Shown piece after piece: positions 8,110-16,070 of a stretch of 64,000 nucleotides of DNA. Each line of letters opens with the position of its first letter. Within the stretch, counting starts at the first letter, position 1. The position numbers and the translations under genes were made by a program. The notes beneath the pieces are model-generated. The model was not told the DNA's origin. It saw only the letters and a list, made by a program, of their open reading frames with translations, and did not search any database. Origin of the DNA: Azospirillum griseum (GTDB lineage: Bacteria > Pseudomonadota > Alphaproteobacteria > Azospirillales > Azospirillaceae); contig NZ_RXMA01000025.1 in NCBI RefSeq assembly GCF_003966125.1, positions 19,228 to 83,227 on the forward strand, in the 5' to 3' direction.

Positions 8110-8601
8110 ATGGTGCGTTTGGTCTCGGTGGCGGCGGCCCTGCTGATGATGGGTGCGGGCGTGGCCTCGGCGCATGGGTTCAAGGTTGGCACGGTGGAGA
8201 TCGACCATCCGTGGTCGCGCGCGACCGCTCCGTCGGCGGCCAACGGGGCGGCCTATTTCGTGCTGAACAACGTCGGTAAGGAGGATGACCGCCTGCTGTC
8301 GGCCTCCACCCCGGTCGCGGAAAAGGCCGAACTGCACACCCATCTGATGGACAACGGCGTCATGAAGATGCGCCCGGTCAACGCCATCGAGGTGACGCCC
8401 GGTTCGCCGACCGCGCTGGCCCCCGGCGGCCTGCACGTCATGCTGTTGGGGTTGAAGCAGCCCTTGGCCAAGGGCAAGAGCTTCCCCCTGACCTTGGTGT
8501 TTGAAAAGGCTGGGTCGGTCGTGGTCCAGGTCGATGTCCAGGGCGCTGGCGAAACCGCGCCCAGCCACGGCGGTTCGGGCCACCAGCACCACAAGCAGTA
8601 A
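8110..8601 (+). CDS. PCu(A)C-type periplasmic copper chaperone
   Basis: 163-residue precursor with a clear signal peptide (cleavage after GVASA). It carries the PCu(A)C/DUF461 signature: ELHTHLMDNGVMKMR followed about 21 residues later by PGGLHVMLLGL, which supplies the His/Met copper(I) ligands, and ends in a His-rich tail (GHQHHKQ). The family delivers copper to the CuA or CuB site of cytochrome oxidases. The ATG at 8110 is chosen because the signal peptide starts there. It follows two cytochrome genes, which fits a respiratory role; a terminator closes the unit. Confidence 0.9.
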   Translation: MVRLVSVAAALLMMGAGVASAHGFKVGTVEIDHPWSRATAPSAANGAAYFVLNNVGKEDDRLLSASTPVAEKAELHTHLMDNGVMKMRPVNAIEVTPGSPTALAPGGLHVMLLGLKQPLAKGKSFPLTLVFEKAGSVVVQVDVQGAGETAPSHGGSGHQHHKQ

Positions 8602-8628
8602 CCCGCAAGGGGGCTGAACCAACCAAGC

Positions 8629-8666
8629 GCCGCGCCGGGGACGTCCTGTCTCCGCGCGGCGTTTTT
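8629..8666 (+). terminator. Terminator after copper chaperone gene
   Basis: GCCGCGC (8629-8635) pairs with GCGCGGC (8654-8660); GGGGAC/GTCTCC extend the stem inward. Five T follow (8662-8666). It also lies between the chaperone gene and the convergent small membrane-protein gene. Confidence 0.8.
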
Positions 8667-8697
8667 GCTTTGGGGCTTTTGGCGTTGAGGCGGAGAG

Positions 8698-9012
8698 TCA
8701 GCGATCCACGCCGCGCCGCTGCGGCGCGCTGAAGCGGGGGGCGAGGATCGCGCCGACCAGCGCGGTCAAGGCCGGAACCGCCAGGAACAAGGCCCAATGC
8801 GGGCGCTGGTCCGGGCTGTGCAGCAGGCTGCGCAGACCGCCGACGTCCAGGGCCAGCAGCAGGGCCACCGCCAAACCGCCAACGAAGCCACCCACCGCCA
8901 AACCGGGCAGTAGGCGGCAGAACAAGGCCCAGCCGGGCGGCGGGCGCGACCCCGGCCCCATCGGGTCATTCGGGCTGGCCGTCATGGGGTCGCGGTGATC
9001 GGGATCGGGCAT
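8698..9012 (-). CDS. Small two-helix membrane protein, unknown function
   Basis: About 104 residues with a charged Pro/Asp-rich N-terminus and two hydrophobic segments (around GLAVGGFVGGLAVALLLAL and WALFLAVPALTALVGAIL), ending in a basic tail. I do not recognise a family. No strong ribosome site decides between starts at 9012, 8985 and farther upstream; 9012 is a compromise. Codon use is like its neighbours, and it is transcribed towards the copper-chaperone terminator. Confidence 0.55.
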   Translation of the reverse strand: MPDPDHRDPMTASPNDPMGPGSRPPPGWALFCRLLPGLAVGGFVGGLAVALLLALDVGGLRSLLHSPDQRPHWALFLAVPALTALVGAILAPRFSAPQRRGVDR

Positions 9013-9171
9013 GACGGGCGGCGGTTGTGGTGGCTGGGGTCGGGCCGAAGGACATAGTCCAACCCGCCGCATCCACGCCATGCCTTTGATGCGACGCAAC
9101 AGATTTCGCGCGGGACCTGCGGCGCAAAGGTCACGCTGCTGTGTGCAGACCCGTGATGTTCAGAATGGCCG

Positions 9172-10167
9172 TCAGAGGGTTGGCCATTGCCCGGTGTGGT
9201 CCAGTGCGGGGGACGGAACCACTCCAGCCTCCCAGCGCAGGGGCAGCAGGCCGGGCAGCCACAGCCCTTCGGACAGGCGCAGGCGCAACAGCCGTTCGGC
9301 CCCGGCGAAAGCAGCAAGGTCCGTCCCGTCCCACAGCACTTCGGCTGAACCGGTCAGCGACAGCAAATCGCCGGTGGCAACATCGATCACCAACAGCCCG
9401 GCCCAGGGGTGCAGGGCCAGATTGCCGAAGCTGCGGAAATGCAGGTTCCCGGCGAAGTCGGGCAGGGTCAGCACGGTGGTCCCATCCTCCTCCGTCACCC
9501 GGATGAAGCCGGGCCGCCCGCCCCGGTGCGACACGTCCACTCCACGGCGTGGATCATGGCCGACGGCGTTCGGCGCGGCGGTGGCGAGAAAGGCGGTGTC
9601 GGTGGCGCGGACCAGCGCGGCGGCGTGGTCGGGCAGGCGCGGGCCGAAGGCCACCGGCTCCGCTGGCGTGGCGGGCGGCGGCACGGCGCGGTGCTGGCGG
9701 ATTTGGATGTATTTCGGACAGTTGCCAAAGCTCTCATCCACCGACAGGGCGAACCCCGCCCCCGGCTCCACCGCCGTCACCGTCGCGTTCAACCGGTTGC
9801 GGCGGCGGGTTTCCAGCTCGATCCCCAGCAGACCCAGCGGCACACCGGGGCGCAGATGGGCGGCGAGCGGGGTGCCGGGCAGGGGGGACGCGTTCACCGT
9901 CAAGCGGCGCGGGTCGGGGGAGTGCAGAAAGCCCGGCGGCCCGCAGAGCGGGGAGGCCCAGGGCCGCCCCGCCGCGTCCACGCTGCCGACCAGCATCAGC
10001 GGCAGTTTGGCGAAAAAGCCGCGGTGCTGGTCGGGCATGTGGTCGCGGATCACCTTCGGCCCGATGCGCTCCATCGCCTCGCGCACGCCGACGCGCTCGT
10101 GAAGCTGGATTTCTCCGGCGTGAAAGGTCGGGGCAACGGGGGATGGAACGGCATCGGGGTTGGTCAT
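9172..10167 (-). CDS. Pyridoxamine 5'-phosphate oxidase-like FMN-binding protein
   Basis: 331-residue protein with two halves of the split-barrel flavin-binding fold: LMLVGSVDAAGRPWASPL (about 60-80) and DTAFLATAAPN...VDVSHRGGRPGFIRV with NLHFRSFGNLALHPWAGLLVID (about 190-265). This matches PPOX-family proteins that in other bacteria are fused to a 2Fe-2S ferredoxin; no ferredoxin domain is present here. Probable flavin- or F420-independent oxidoreductase or nitroreductase-like role; substrate unknown. It follows the GST gene by 43 bp on the same strand, so the two may form a detoxification pair. Confidence 0.8.
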   Translation of the reverse strand: MTNPDAVPSPVAPTFHAGEIQLHERVGVREAMERIGPKVIRDHMPDQHRGFFAKLPLMLVGSVDAAGRPWASPLCGPPGFLHSPDPRRLTVNASPLPGTPLAAHLRPGVPLGLLGIELETRRRNRLNATVTAVEPGAGFALSVDESFGNCPKYIQIRQHRAVPPPATPAEPVAFGPRLPDHAAALVRATDTAFLATAAPNAVGHDPRRGVDVSHRGGRPGFIRVTEEDGTTVLTLPDFAGNLHFRSFGNLALHPWAGLLVIDVATGDLLSLTGSAEVLWDGTDLAAFAGAERLLRLRLSEGLWLPGLLPLRWEAGVVPSPALDHTGQWPTL

Positions 10168-10210
10168 GATCGGTGCTCCGGTGGGATGCCCGGTTGGGAG
10201 GCGGACGGGA

Positions 10211-10831
10211 TCAGGCGGCCAAGCCGACCTTGGTGACGGTCATCGGCACGAAGCCGTCCAGCGCCTCCACCCGGCGCAGCCAGGCGGTGATGGCCGGGCG
10301 GGGGGCCAGCGGCACGTCGCCCTCTTCGGCGTGGGCGATGTAGGAGTAGAGCGCGACGTCGGCGATGGTCGGCCCGTCGGCGGCGACGAAATCCCGGCCG
10401 GTCAGATGGCGGTCCAGAACGGTGAACAGCCCGTCGGCGATGGATTTGGCGCGCTCGTGGTCCAGGGGCGCGCGGAAGACGTTGACCAGCCGCGCCGCCG
10501 CCGGACCGTTGGCGACCTGACCGGCGGCCACCGACAGCCATTGCTGAACCCGAGCTTGCCCCACCGCGTCCTGCGGCAGCCAGCGGTTGGCCGGGTCGTA
10601 GGTCCGCGCCAGATAGACAAGGATGGCGTTGCTGTCGAACAGGGCGAGCGGCCCATCCTCCAGCACCGGGATTTGCCCGAAGGGGCTGAGGGCCAGAAAC
10701 TCCGGTGCCTTGTGGGCGCGCGCGGCGAGATCGACCTCCACCAACTCGTGCGGCAGCCCCAGCAGGGACAGGAACAACCGCACGCGATGGGCGTGGCCGG
10801 AGAGCGGATGATGGTGCAGGCGGATGGTCAT
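10211..10831 (-). CDS. Glutathione S-transferase
   Basis: 206 residues with the thioredoxin-like N-terminal domain (MTIRLHHHPLSGHAHRVRLFLSLLG; PFGQIPVLEDG supplies the cis-Pro) and an all-helical C-terminal domain. The GSH-activating residue is probably Ser11 or a neighbour. The enzyme conjugates glutathione to electrophiles in the cytosol. It is first in a likely two-gene unit with the PPOX-like gene and divergent from the LysM gene. Confidence 0.93.
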   Translation of the reverse strand: MTIRLHHHPLSGHAHRVRLFLSLLGLPHELVEVDLAARAHKAPEFLALSPFGQIPVLEDGPLALFDSNAILVYLARTYDPANRWLPQDAVGQARVQQWLSVAAGQVANGPAAARLVNVFRAPLDHERAKSIADGLFTVLDRHLTGRDFVAADGPTIADVALYSYIAHAEEGDVPLAPRPAITAWLRRVEALDGFVPMTVTKVGLAA

Positions 10832-10948
10832 GGCGTGATCCTTCGATGGGAGCGGGTGGGACGCGGCCCCGGTCGGTACCGCATCCCGTTCCCCAGGAGT
10901 TACGCCGGTTTATGTCCCGGAAGAATAACCGAACATGAAAAGGCACTC

Positions 10949-10963
10949 TTCCGAAAATCGGAA
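10949..10963. promoter_or_regulatory. 15-bp palindrome in GST/LysM divergent region
   Basis: TTCCGA-AAA-TCGGAA is a perfect 6+3+6 dyad about 118 bp upstream of the GST start and 130 bp upstream of the LysM gene. It is a candidate operator (spacing and size suit a LysR- or TetR-like protein); no regulator is encoded next to it. The rest of the 261-bp spacer shows nothing I can name. Confidence 0.4.
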
Positions 10964-11092
10964 AAATGGCGAGTGACAAGGGCGGCGGATGATCGTTGCG
11001 CCGTTTGTCGGAATTGACTGGATCGTGGTAGGTCACAACGTCATCAGAGCAGCGGTTTGCGAGTGGGCCGACGGGGAAGGGGACAGGAACGG

Positions 11093-12304
11093 ATGGGAGT
11101 CGAGGCGAAACGGAACACGCCAGAGCCAACCGGGCAGGCGCGCGCAAAGCCCGCTGCGGTGCGGCGGTCTCGGGGCGGTGGCGGGTTGTTCCGCAAGCTG
11201 TCGGTGATTTTGCTGGCCGGCGTCGGGTTGTATGGCCTGTGGCTCGCCGCGTCGTCCCAACCAGGGCGTGATCCGACCCCACCCCCGCCGCTGAAGCAAG
11301 CAACACCCTTGCCCACCCCCTCGCCACAATCGCCTGAGCCGTTGCCGACGCCCCGTTTCGACGTGGTGCGCGTGTCGCCCGACGGCGACGCGGTGCTGGC
11401 GGGTCGCGCGGCCCCCGGATCGACCGTGGTGGTGCGCGACGGCGATGCGGCGGTCGGATCGGTCGCGGCGGACAAACGGGGTGAATGGGTGATGCTGCCG
11501 CCCAAGCCCCTGCCCCCCGGCACCCGCGAACTGGGGGTGAGCGAACTGCGCCCCGGTGCCAGCGATCCGGTGCTGTCCGACACGGTGGTGGTGGTGGTGG
11601 TTCCCGAGTCGCCGACGGGCAAGACCGCTCCACCCGCGCCACCGCCGCCCTCCCCACCGCCGCCCGGAGCGGCTCCGGTTGCGCCCACCATCGTCGCGCC
11701 GCCCGCGCTGCCCCAACCACCGAGCATACCGTTGGCCGTTGCGGTGCCGCGCGCCGGTCTCAGCGGCGGCGGCGGGAGCGCGGTGCTGCAAGCGCCGCAA
11801 CCCACCGCCGCGCCCGGCAAACCCGTCGCCGCCCCGTCTCCACCGGGTGGGGTGACGGTGGACACCATGGATTACGACCCGGTCGGGCGGGTGGCGTTGG
11901 GCGGGCGGGCCGCGCCCAACAGCAGCGTTCAACTCTACCTCGACAACATCCTGGTTGGTCGCGCCCACACCGACCCGCAAGGGCAATGGCGGCTGACTCC
12001 GGAGAAGTTGATCGATCCCGGCGTCTACACCCTGCGCGCCGACGAGGTGAACGACACCGGCAAGGTGGTGGCGCGGGCGGAACTGCCGGTGCAGGTGTCC
12101 ACCCTGCCCGCCGACATGACCGACGGGCGCAGCGTGGTGGTGCAGCCGGGAAACAGCCTGTGGCGGTTGGCCCGGCGCACGCTGGGCGACGGGATGCTCT
12201 ACACCACCATCTACGCCGCCAACCGTGACCAGATCCGCAACCCCGATCTGATTTATCCCGGCCAGATCTTCGCGGTTCCACCCGCCCAACCGCCCAGCAA
12301 CTAG
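11093..12304 (+). CDS. LysM-domain envelope protein with two Ig-like repeats
   Basis: 403 residues, membrane-anchored by one helix (about 37-53, LSVILLAGVGLYGLWLAAS) with a short cytoplasmic basic tail. Outside the membrane are a Pro-rich linker, an Ig-like domain (VSPDGDAVLAGRAAPGSTVVV..), a long Pro/Ala linker, a second copy of the same domain (YDPVGRVALGGRAAPNSSVQL..) and a C-terminal LysM domain (VVVQPGNSLWRLARRTLGD ... YPGQIF) that should bind peptidoglycan. ATG at 11093 is chosen because AAGGGGA precedes it; a TTG at 11057 is possible. Its stop overlaps that of mog in a shared CTAG. Confidence 0.85.
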   Translation: MGVEAKRNTPEPTGQARAKPAAVRRSRGGGGLFRKLSVILLAGVGLYGLWLAASSQPGRDPTPPPPLKQATPLPTPSPQSPEPLPTPRFDVVRVSPDGDAVLAGRAAPGSTVVVRDGDAAVGSVAADKRGEWVMLPPKPLPPGTRELGVSELRPGASDPVLSDTVVVVVVPESPTGKTAPPAPPPPSPPPPGAAPVAPTIVAPPALPQPPSIPLAVAVPRAGLSGGGGSAVLQAPQPTAAPGKPVAAPSPPGGVTVDTMDYDPVGRVALGGRAAPNSSVQLYLDNILVGRAHTDPQGQWRLTPEKLIDPGVYTLRADEVNDTGKVVARAELPVQVSTLPADMTDGRSVVVQPGNSLWRLARRTLGDGMLYTTIYAANRDQIRNPDLIYPGQIFAVPPAQPPSN

Positions 12305-12906
12305 GAACCGGGGCGGAAGGAGCGGCACACCGCCGGATCGGTGTCGATGCGTCCGGCCCCGATCAAATCCAGGCAATAGGGAATGGCCGGGAAGACCGCC
12401 ATCAGGCAATCGTCGATGGCCGATGGCTTGCCGGGCAGATTGACGATCAGGCAGGAGCCGCGAATCCCCGCCGTCTGCCGCGACAGGATGGCGGTCGGCA
12501 CCACCTGCAGGCTGACCTTGCGCATCAACTCGCCAAAGCCGGGCATCATCTTGTCACAGACCTGTTCGGTCGCCTCCGGCGTCACATCGCGCGGGGCCGG
12601 ACCGGTGCCGCCGGTGGTGACGATCAGGCCGCAACCGGTCTCGTCCGCCAACCCGGCCAGCGTCGCGGCGATGCCGTCGCGGTCGTCCGGGATCACGCGG
12701 GATTCGGCCACCCAGGGGGAGACGATGAGGCGGGTCAGCGTGGCGATGATCGCCGGGCCGCCCTTGTCCTCATACACGCCTTGGCTGGCGCGGTCGGACA
12801 CGGTGACGACACCGATGCGGACGGGGTCTGTGCCGATGGAGCCTGTGCCGATTGGGCGAACGGGATGGGCTGTGGAGGACATGGGAGCACCCGGAGTGAG
12901 CGACAT
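12301..12906 (-). CDS. mog: Molybdopterin adenylyltransferase (Mog/MoaB type)
   Basis: MogA/MoaB-family enzyme that adenylates molybdopterin before molybdenum insertion. The core VRIGVVTVSDRASQGVYEDKGG and the signature TTGGTGPAPRDVTPEA are clear, and NLPGKPSAIDD near the C-terminus is family-typical. The N-terminal ~30 residues are not conserved, so the start is uncertain: ATG at 12906 is given, 12882 is equally possible, and neither has a good ribosome site. It stands alone, convergent with the LysM gene. Cytosolic. Confidence 0.9.
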   Translation of the reverse strand: MSLTPGAPMSSTAHPVRPIGTGSIGTDPVRIGVVTVSDRASQGVYEDKGGPAIIATLTRLIVSPWVAESRVIPDDRDGIAATLAGLADETGCGLIVTTGGTGPAPRDVTPEATEQVCDKMMPGFGELMRKVSLQVVPTAILSRQTAGIRGSCLIVNLPGKPSAIDDCLMAVFPAIPYCLDLIGAGRIDTDPAVCRSFRPGS

Positions 12907-13095
12907 CGTTGGGCGCACCATAACCACGGACGGGTCCGCATGGCTTGACCGGCATCAAGCGCGGACGAATTGCCGCGTTCCCTTGTGTCAAATCCGTTCC
13001 GCTTTTGCGCGATCCGCACTAAAGTCCCGGCCACTGGGACCGGCGGCGGGTGGCCGCGCGGTCCGATCCGCGATCATGGGTGGGTTCTTTCCGGG

Positions 13096-13551
13096 ATGCT
13101 GTCGCAAAAAGCCAAATACGCCCTGCGGGCGCTCATCATGCTGGCCGAACAGGGCAACGGCGACGATCTGATCCTGATCGCCGACATCGCCGAACGCGAG
13201 AACATCCCGCGCAAATTCCTGGAAGCCATCCTGGTGGAGTTGCGCAAGCATGGGTTGCTTTACGCCAAGCGCGGCAAGAGCGGCGGCTACCGTCTGGCCC
13301 GTCCGCCCGCCGACATCACCTTTGGCGAGGTCATCCGCCTGATCGACGGCCATCTGGCCCCGTTGCCTTGCGCCAGCAAATTTTCCTTCAAGCCGTGCGA
13401 GGATTGCGGCGATCCGGAGGCCTGTTCGGTGCGCTGGCTGATGACCCAGGTGCGCGACGCCACCGCCGGGGTGCTGGACAACCACAGCCTCGCCGACGCC
13501 CTGCGCCACCGCCTGTCCACCGGCGCGATGGCGATGAATTTCGACATTTGA
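13096..13551 (+). CDS. Rrf2-family transcriptional regulator
   Basis: 151 residues: N-terminal winged helix (MLSQKAKYALRALIMLAEQ, IPRKFLEAILVELRKHGLL, GKSGGYRLARPP) as in IscR/NsrR/CymR. The C-terminal half has a cysteine cluster, C-x8-C-x2-C-x5-C, in the region that binds Fe-S clusters in several members, so it may sense iron-sulfur status, redox or NO. The spacing differs from the IscR pattern. cysE lies 2.5 kb downstream, but no direct link is shown. A hairpin follows the stop. Confidence 0.88.
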   Translation: MLSQKAKYALRALIMLAEQGNGDDLILIADIAERENIPRKFLEAILVELRKHGLLYAKRGKSGGYRLARPPADITFGEVIRLIDGHLAPLPCASKFSFKPCEDCGDPEACSVRWLMTQVRDATAGVLDNHSLADALRHRLSTGAMAMNFDI

Positions 13552-13565
13552 GGTGACGGCAACGC

Positions 13566-13598
13566 GCAGCGGGGCGGCCCCGAAAACCGCCCCGCTGC
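13566..13598. terminator. Bidirectional hairpin between Rrf2 gene and pobA
   Basis: GCAGCGGGGCGG (13566-13577) and CCGCCCCGCTGC (13587-13598) make a perfect 12-bp stem with a 9-nt loop. It lies between two convergent stops, so it can serve both; there is no T tract. Confidence 0.65.
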
Positions 13599-13604
13599 CG
13601 CCGG

Positions 13605-14819
13605 TCACAGCGCCAGATCGGCCGGAATGTCCATCGGCAGGCCGACGTAGTTTTCGGCCAGCGCGGTCATCGCCGCGCGCGAGTGGACGACGTAATCCAG
13701 ATCGGCCATGTGGACGCGCTGTTCGAACGTGCTTTCGTTCGGGTTCAGGTGCATCATCGTCGTCATGTACCAGGAGAAGCGCTCCGCCCGCCAAATCCGG
13801 CGCAGACAGCGGGCGCTGTAGCCGTTCAACCCGTCCTCGTCGCCCCGGCGCAGAAAGGCGGTCAGGGCCTGGGCCAGCACCAGCACGTCGGCCACCGCCA
13901 GATTCAGGCCCTTGGCCCCCGTCGGCGGCACGATGTGGGCGGCGTCGCCCGCCAGGAACAGGCGGCCATGGCGCATGGTTTCGCACACGAAGCTGCGCAT
14001 GGCGATGATGCCCTTTTGGAACACCGGCCCCTCGATCAGCGACCAGCCGCTCTTGTCCTCCAACCGGCTGTGCAGTTCCGACCAGATGCGGGCGTCGGAC
14101 CAGTTGGCGATGTCGTCCTTGGGATCGACCTGAATGTAGAGGCGCTGCACGTCCGGCGAGCGGGTGCTGAGCAGGGCAAAGCCGCGCTCGTGGCTGGCGT
14201 AGATCAGTTCATGGTGCGACGGCGGGGCGGAGGCGAGAATGCCCAGCCAACCAAAGGGATAGACGATCTGATGCTCCTGCCGGACGGCGGCGGGGATCGC
14301 CTGACGGCTGGGGCCGTGGAAGCCGTCGCACCCGGCGATGAAGTCACAGGCGATCTCCTCCACCGGCGCGTCGGCGCTGCGGCGGAAGGTGATGCGGGGG
14401 GTGTCGCTCTCGATGCCGTGGAGATGGACGTCGGACACGCCGAACAGGATCTCCCCGCCATCCTCCAACCGGGCGGCGATCAGGTCGCGGATGACCTCAT
14501 GCTGGGCGTAGACGGTGACGCGCTTGCCGTCGGTCAACTCGGCCATGTCGATGTGATGGCTTTCGCCATGAAAACGCAGGGTGATGCCGGAATGGAAATG
14601 GCCCTCCCGCATCATGCGCTCGCCCAGGCCCATCCGGTTCATCAGATCGACGACCCATTGCTCCAGCACCCCGGCGCGGATGGTTCCCTCCACGTCAGCG
14701 CGGCTGCGGCTCTCCAGGATGATGGAGTCGATGCCCTGGCGGTGCAGCAGATGGGCCAGGAACAATCCGGCGGGACCGGCACCGATGATGCCGACCGGCT
14801 TGCGGGTGATGCGGGTCAT
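13605..14819 (-). CDS. pobA: 4-hydroxybenzoate 3-monooxygenase
   Basis: FAD-dependent aromatic hydroxylase producing protocatechuate from 4-hydroxybenzoate with NADPH and O2; it feeds the beta-ketoadipate pathway. 404 residues (family about 390-395). Dinucleotide motif GIIGAGPAGL at about 9-18, the DG motif region CDFIAGCDGFHGPSR, and LFLAGDAAHIVPPTGAKGLN, which binds FAD. The ATG at 14819 gives MTRITRKPVGIIGAG; an upstream ATG in the same frame would add residues unlike the family. Divergent from an AraC-type regulator (pobR-like), a classic arrangement. Confidence 0.95.
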   Translation of the reverse strand: MTRITRKPVGIIGAGPAGLFLAHLLHRQGIDSIILESRSRADVEGTIRAGVLEQWVVDLMNRMGLGERMMREGHFHSGITLRFHGESHHIDMAELTDGKRVTVYAQHEVIRDLIAARLEDGGEILFGVSDVHLHGIESDTPRITFRRSADAPVEEIACDFIAGCDGFHGPSRQAIPAAVRQEHQIVYPFGWLGILASAPPSHHELIYASHERGFALLSTRSPDVQRLYIQVDPKDDIANWSDARIWSELHSRLEDKSGWSLIEGPVFQKGIIAMRSFVCETMRHGRLFLAGDAAHIVPPTGAKGLNLAVADVLVLAQALTAFLRRGDEDGLNGYSARCLRRIWRAERFSWYMTTMMHLNPNESTFEQRVHMADLDYVVHSRAAMTALAENYVGLPMDIPADLAL

Positions 14820-14900
14820 GTCTCTCAAACCTTCTGTCTGGGATCGCCGGTTTCGGTGGGGCCGACCGGGGATTCGGGCGATTGGTCGCTGGATTGACAG

Positions 14901-14935
14901 CAATGATGAATGACAATCATGAGCGCCAATCATTG
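14901..14935. promoter_or_regulatory. Repeats in pobA/pobR intergenic region
   Basis: CAATCAT occurs twice in direct orientation (14914-14920 and 14927-14933, 13 bp apart), and CAATGAT (14901-14907) with ATCATTG (14929-14935) form an inverted pair. AraC-family activators usually bind direct repeats, so these are candidate PobR sites controlling the divergent genes. Confidence 0.4.
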
Positions 14936-15028
14936 AGACGTGATGCTACCCGCAGGCGGCCCGGTCCGGACATAGACGAAGCGGCGAAACTCTTGTACTT
15001 TTCATCGGCATCGACCGCCGGAACCATC

Positions 15029-15940
15029 ATGACCAGCCTGAGCGAACCCATTCCGCGCTATTGGCTCTACGGCGAACCTCCGGCGGTTCCCGAGCTGCGT
15101 TTTGTCCATGTCGAAACCATCCCGGACCGGATGCGCTTGCACAATTGGGAGGTACAACCCCACCGCCACGACGGGCTGAGCCATGTGTTGCTGGTTACGC
15201 GTGGCGGTGGGCGGTTGACGGTGGACGCGGAGGACTGGCGGTTCCGCGCCCCGGCCCTGATCGCGGTTCCGGCCCAGGTGGTCCATGGGTTCCGCTTTGA
15301 TCCCGGCACCGACGGGTCGGTGCTGACCATGTCGGAGGGGTTTCTCGCCAACGTGCTGGCCGCGCTGCCGGATGCGGAGCCGCGCGCGGCGCTGGCCTTG
15401 CCCTTTGCCCGCGATCTGGACGCCGACGCCCCGGAAACCGCCGACCTGACCGCCGCCTTCACCGCGATCGCCGCCGAATTCCACGCCCATCATCTGGGCC
15501 GCGCCACCGCCATCGCCGCGCAGGTGATGCTGGCGTTGGTGGCGCTGTCGCGGCTGGTGGCCGGGCAGGGGCGGGCGGAGCAGGGGCAATCGCCCGACAT
15601 CCGCCTGTTGGCCCGGCTGCGCGCGATGATCGACGCGCGTTTTCGCGAGCATTGGCCGGTGGACCGGTACGCGCAAGCGCTGGGCGTGACCGCCGGGCGC
15701 TTGAACGCCGTTAGCCGCCGCGTCACCGGGCGATCCACGCTGCAACTGATCCACGCCCGCCTGATGCTGGAGGCCCAGCGCTCCCTGATCTACACCGGGC
15801 TTGGCATGGCGGAGATCGGTTACGCCCTGGGGTTTGAGGATCCCGCCTATTTCTCACGCTTTTTCACCCAGCGGGAGGGGCGTTCGCCGCAAGCCTTCCG
15901 CCGTGCCCATCGTGAGGACGGACGAGCGGGTGGGGCGTGA
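15029..15940 (+). CDS. pobR: AraC-family activator of pobA (PobR-like)
   Basis: 303 residues: N-terminal cupin-like sensor domain (HNWEVQPHRHDGLSHVLLVTRGGG) and C-terminal double helix-turn-helix (about 205-295; RYAQALGVTAGRLNAVSRRVTG and MAEIGYALGFEDPAYFSRFFTQREGRSPQAFR). The layout matches PobR/HpaA-type AraC regulators that respond to 4-hydroxybenzoate or related aromatics. ATG at 15029 fits the family N-terminus (MTSLSEPIPRYWLYG); longer in-frame starts run to 14882. Divergent transcription from pobA supports the name, which remains an inference. Confidence 0.85.
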   Translation: MTSLSEPIPRYWLYGEPPAVPELRFVHVETIPDRMRLHNWEVQPHRHDGLSHVLLVTRGGGRLTVDAEDWRFRAPALIAVPAQVVHGFRFDPGTDGSVLTMSEGFLANVLAALPDAEPRAALALPFARDLDADAPETADLTAAFTAIAAEFHAHHLGRATAIAAQVMLALVALSRLVAGQGRAEQGQSPDIRLLARLRAMIDARFREHWPVDRYAQALGVTAGRLNAVSRRVTGRSTLQLIHARLMLEAQRSLIYTGLGMAEIGYALGFEDPAYFSRFFTQREGRSPQAFRRAHREDGRAGGA

Positions 15941-16070
15941 TGAGGGACGGACGGATGGGGGCCATGCGCCCATCGGGGATGTCCCGGACCGCATAGCGCT
16001 TGACCCGTGCATGGCCCCTCCCCAAAGTGACGCGGTTGGAGATTGACGATTGGCTGGGAAAGACGGACGG

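Noticed and set aside
11057..11092. Upstream TTG start for the LysM gene
   Set aside because: The AAGGGGA ribosome site is correctly spaced for ATG 11093 instead.
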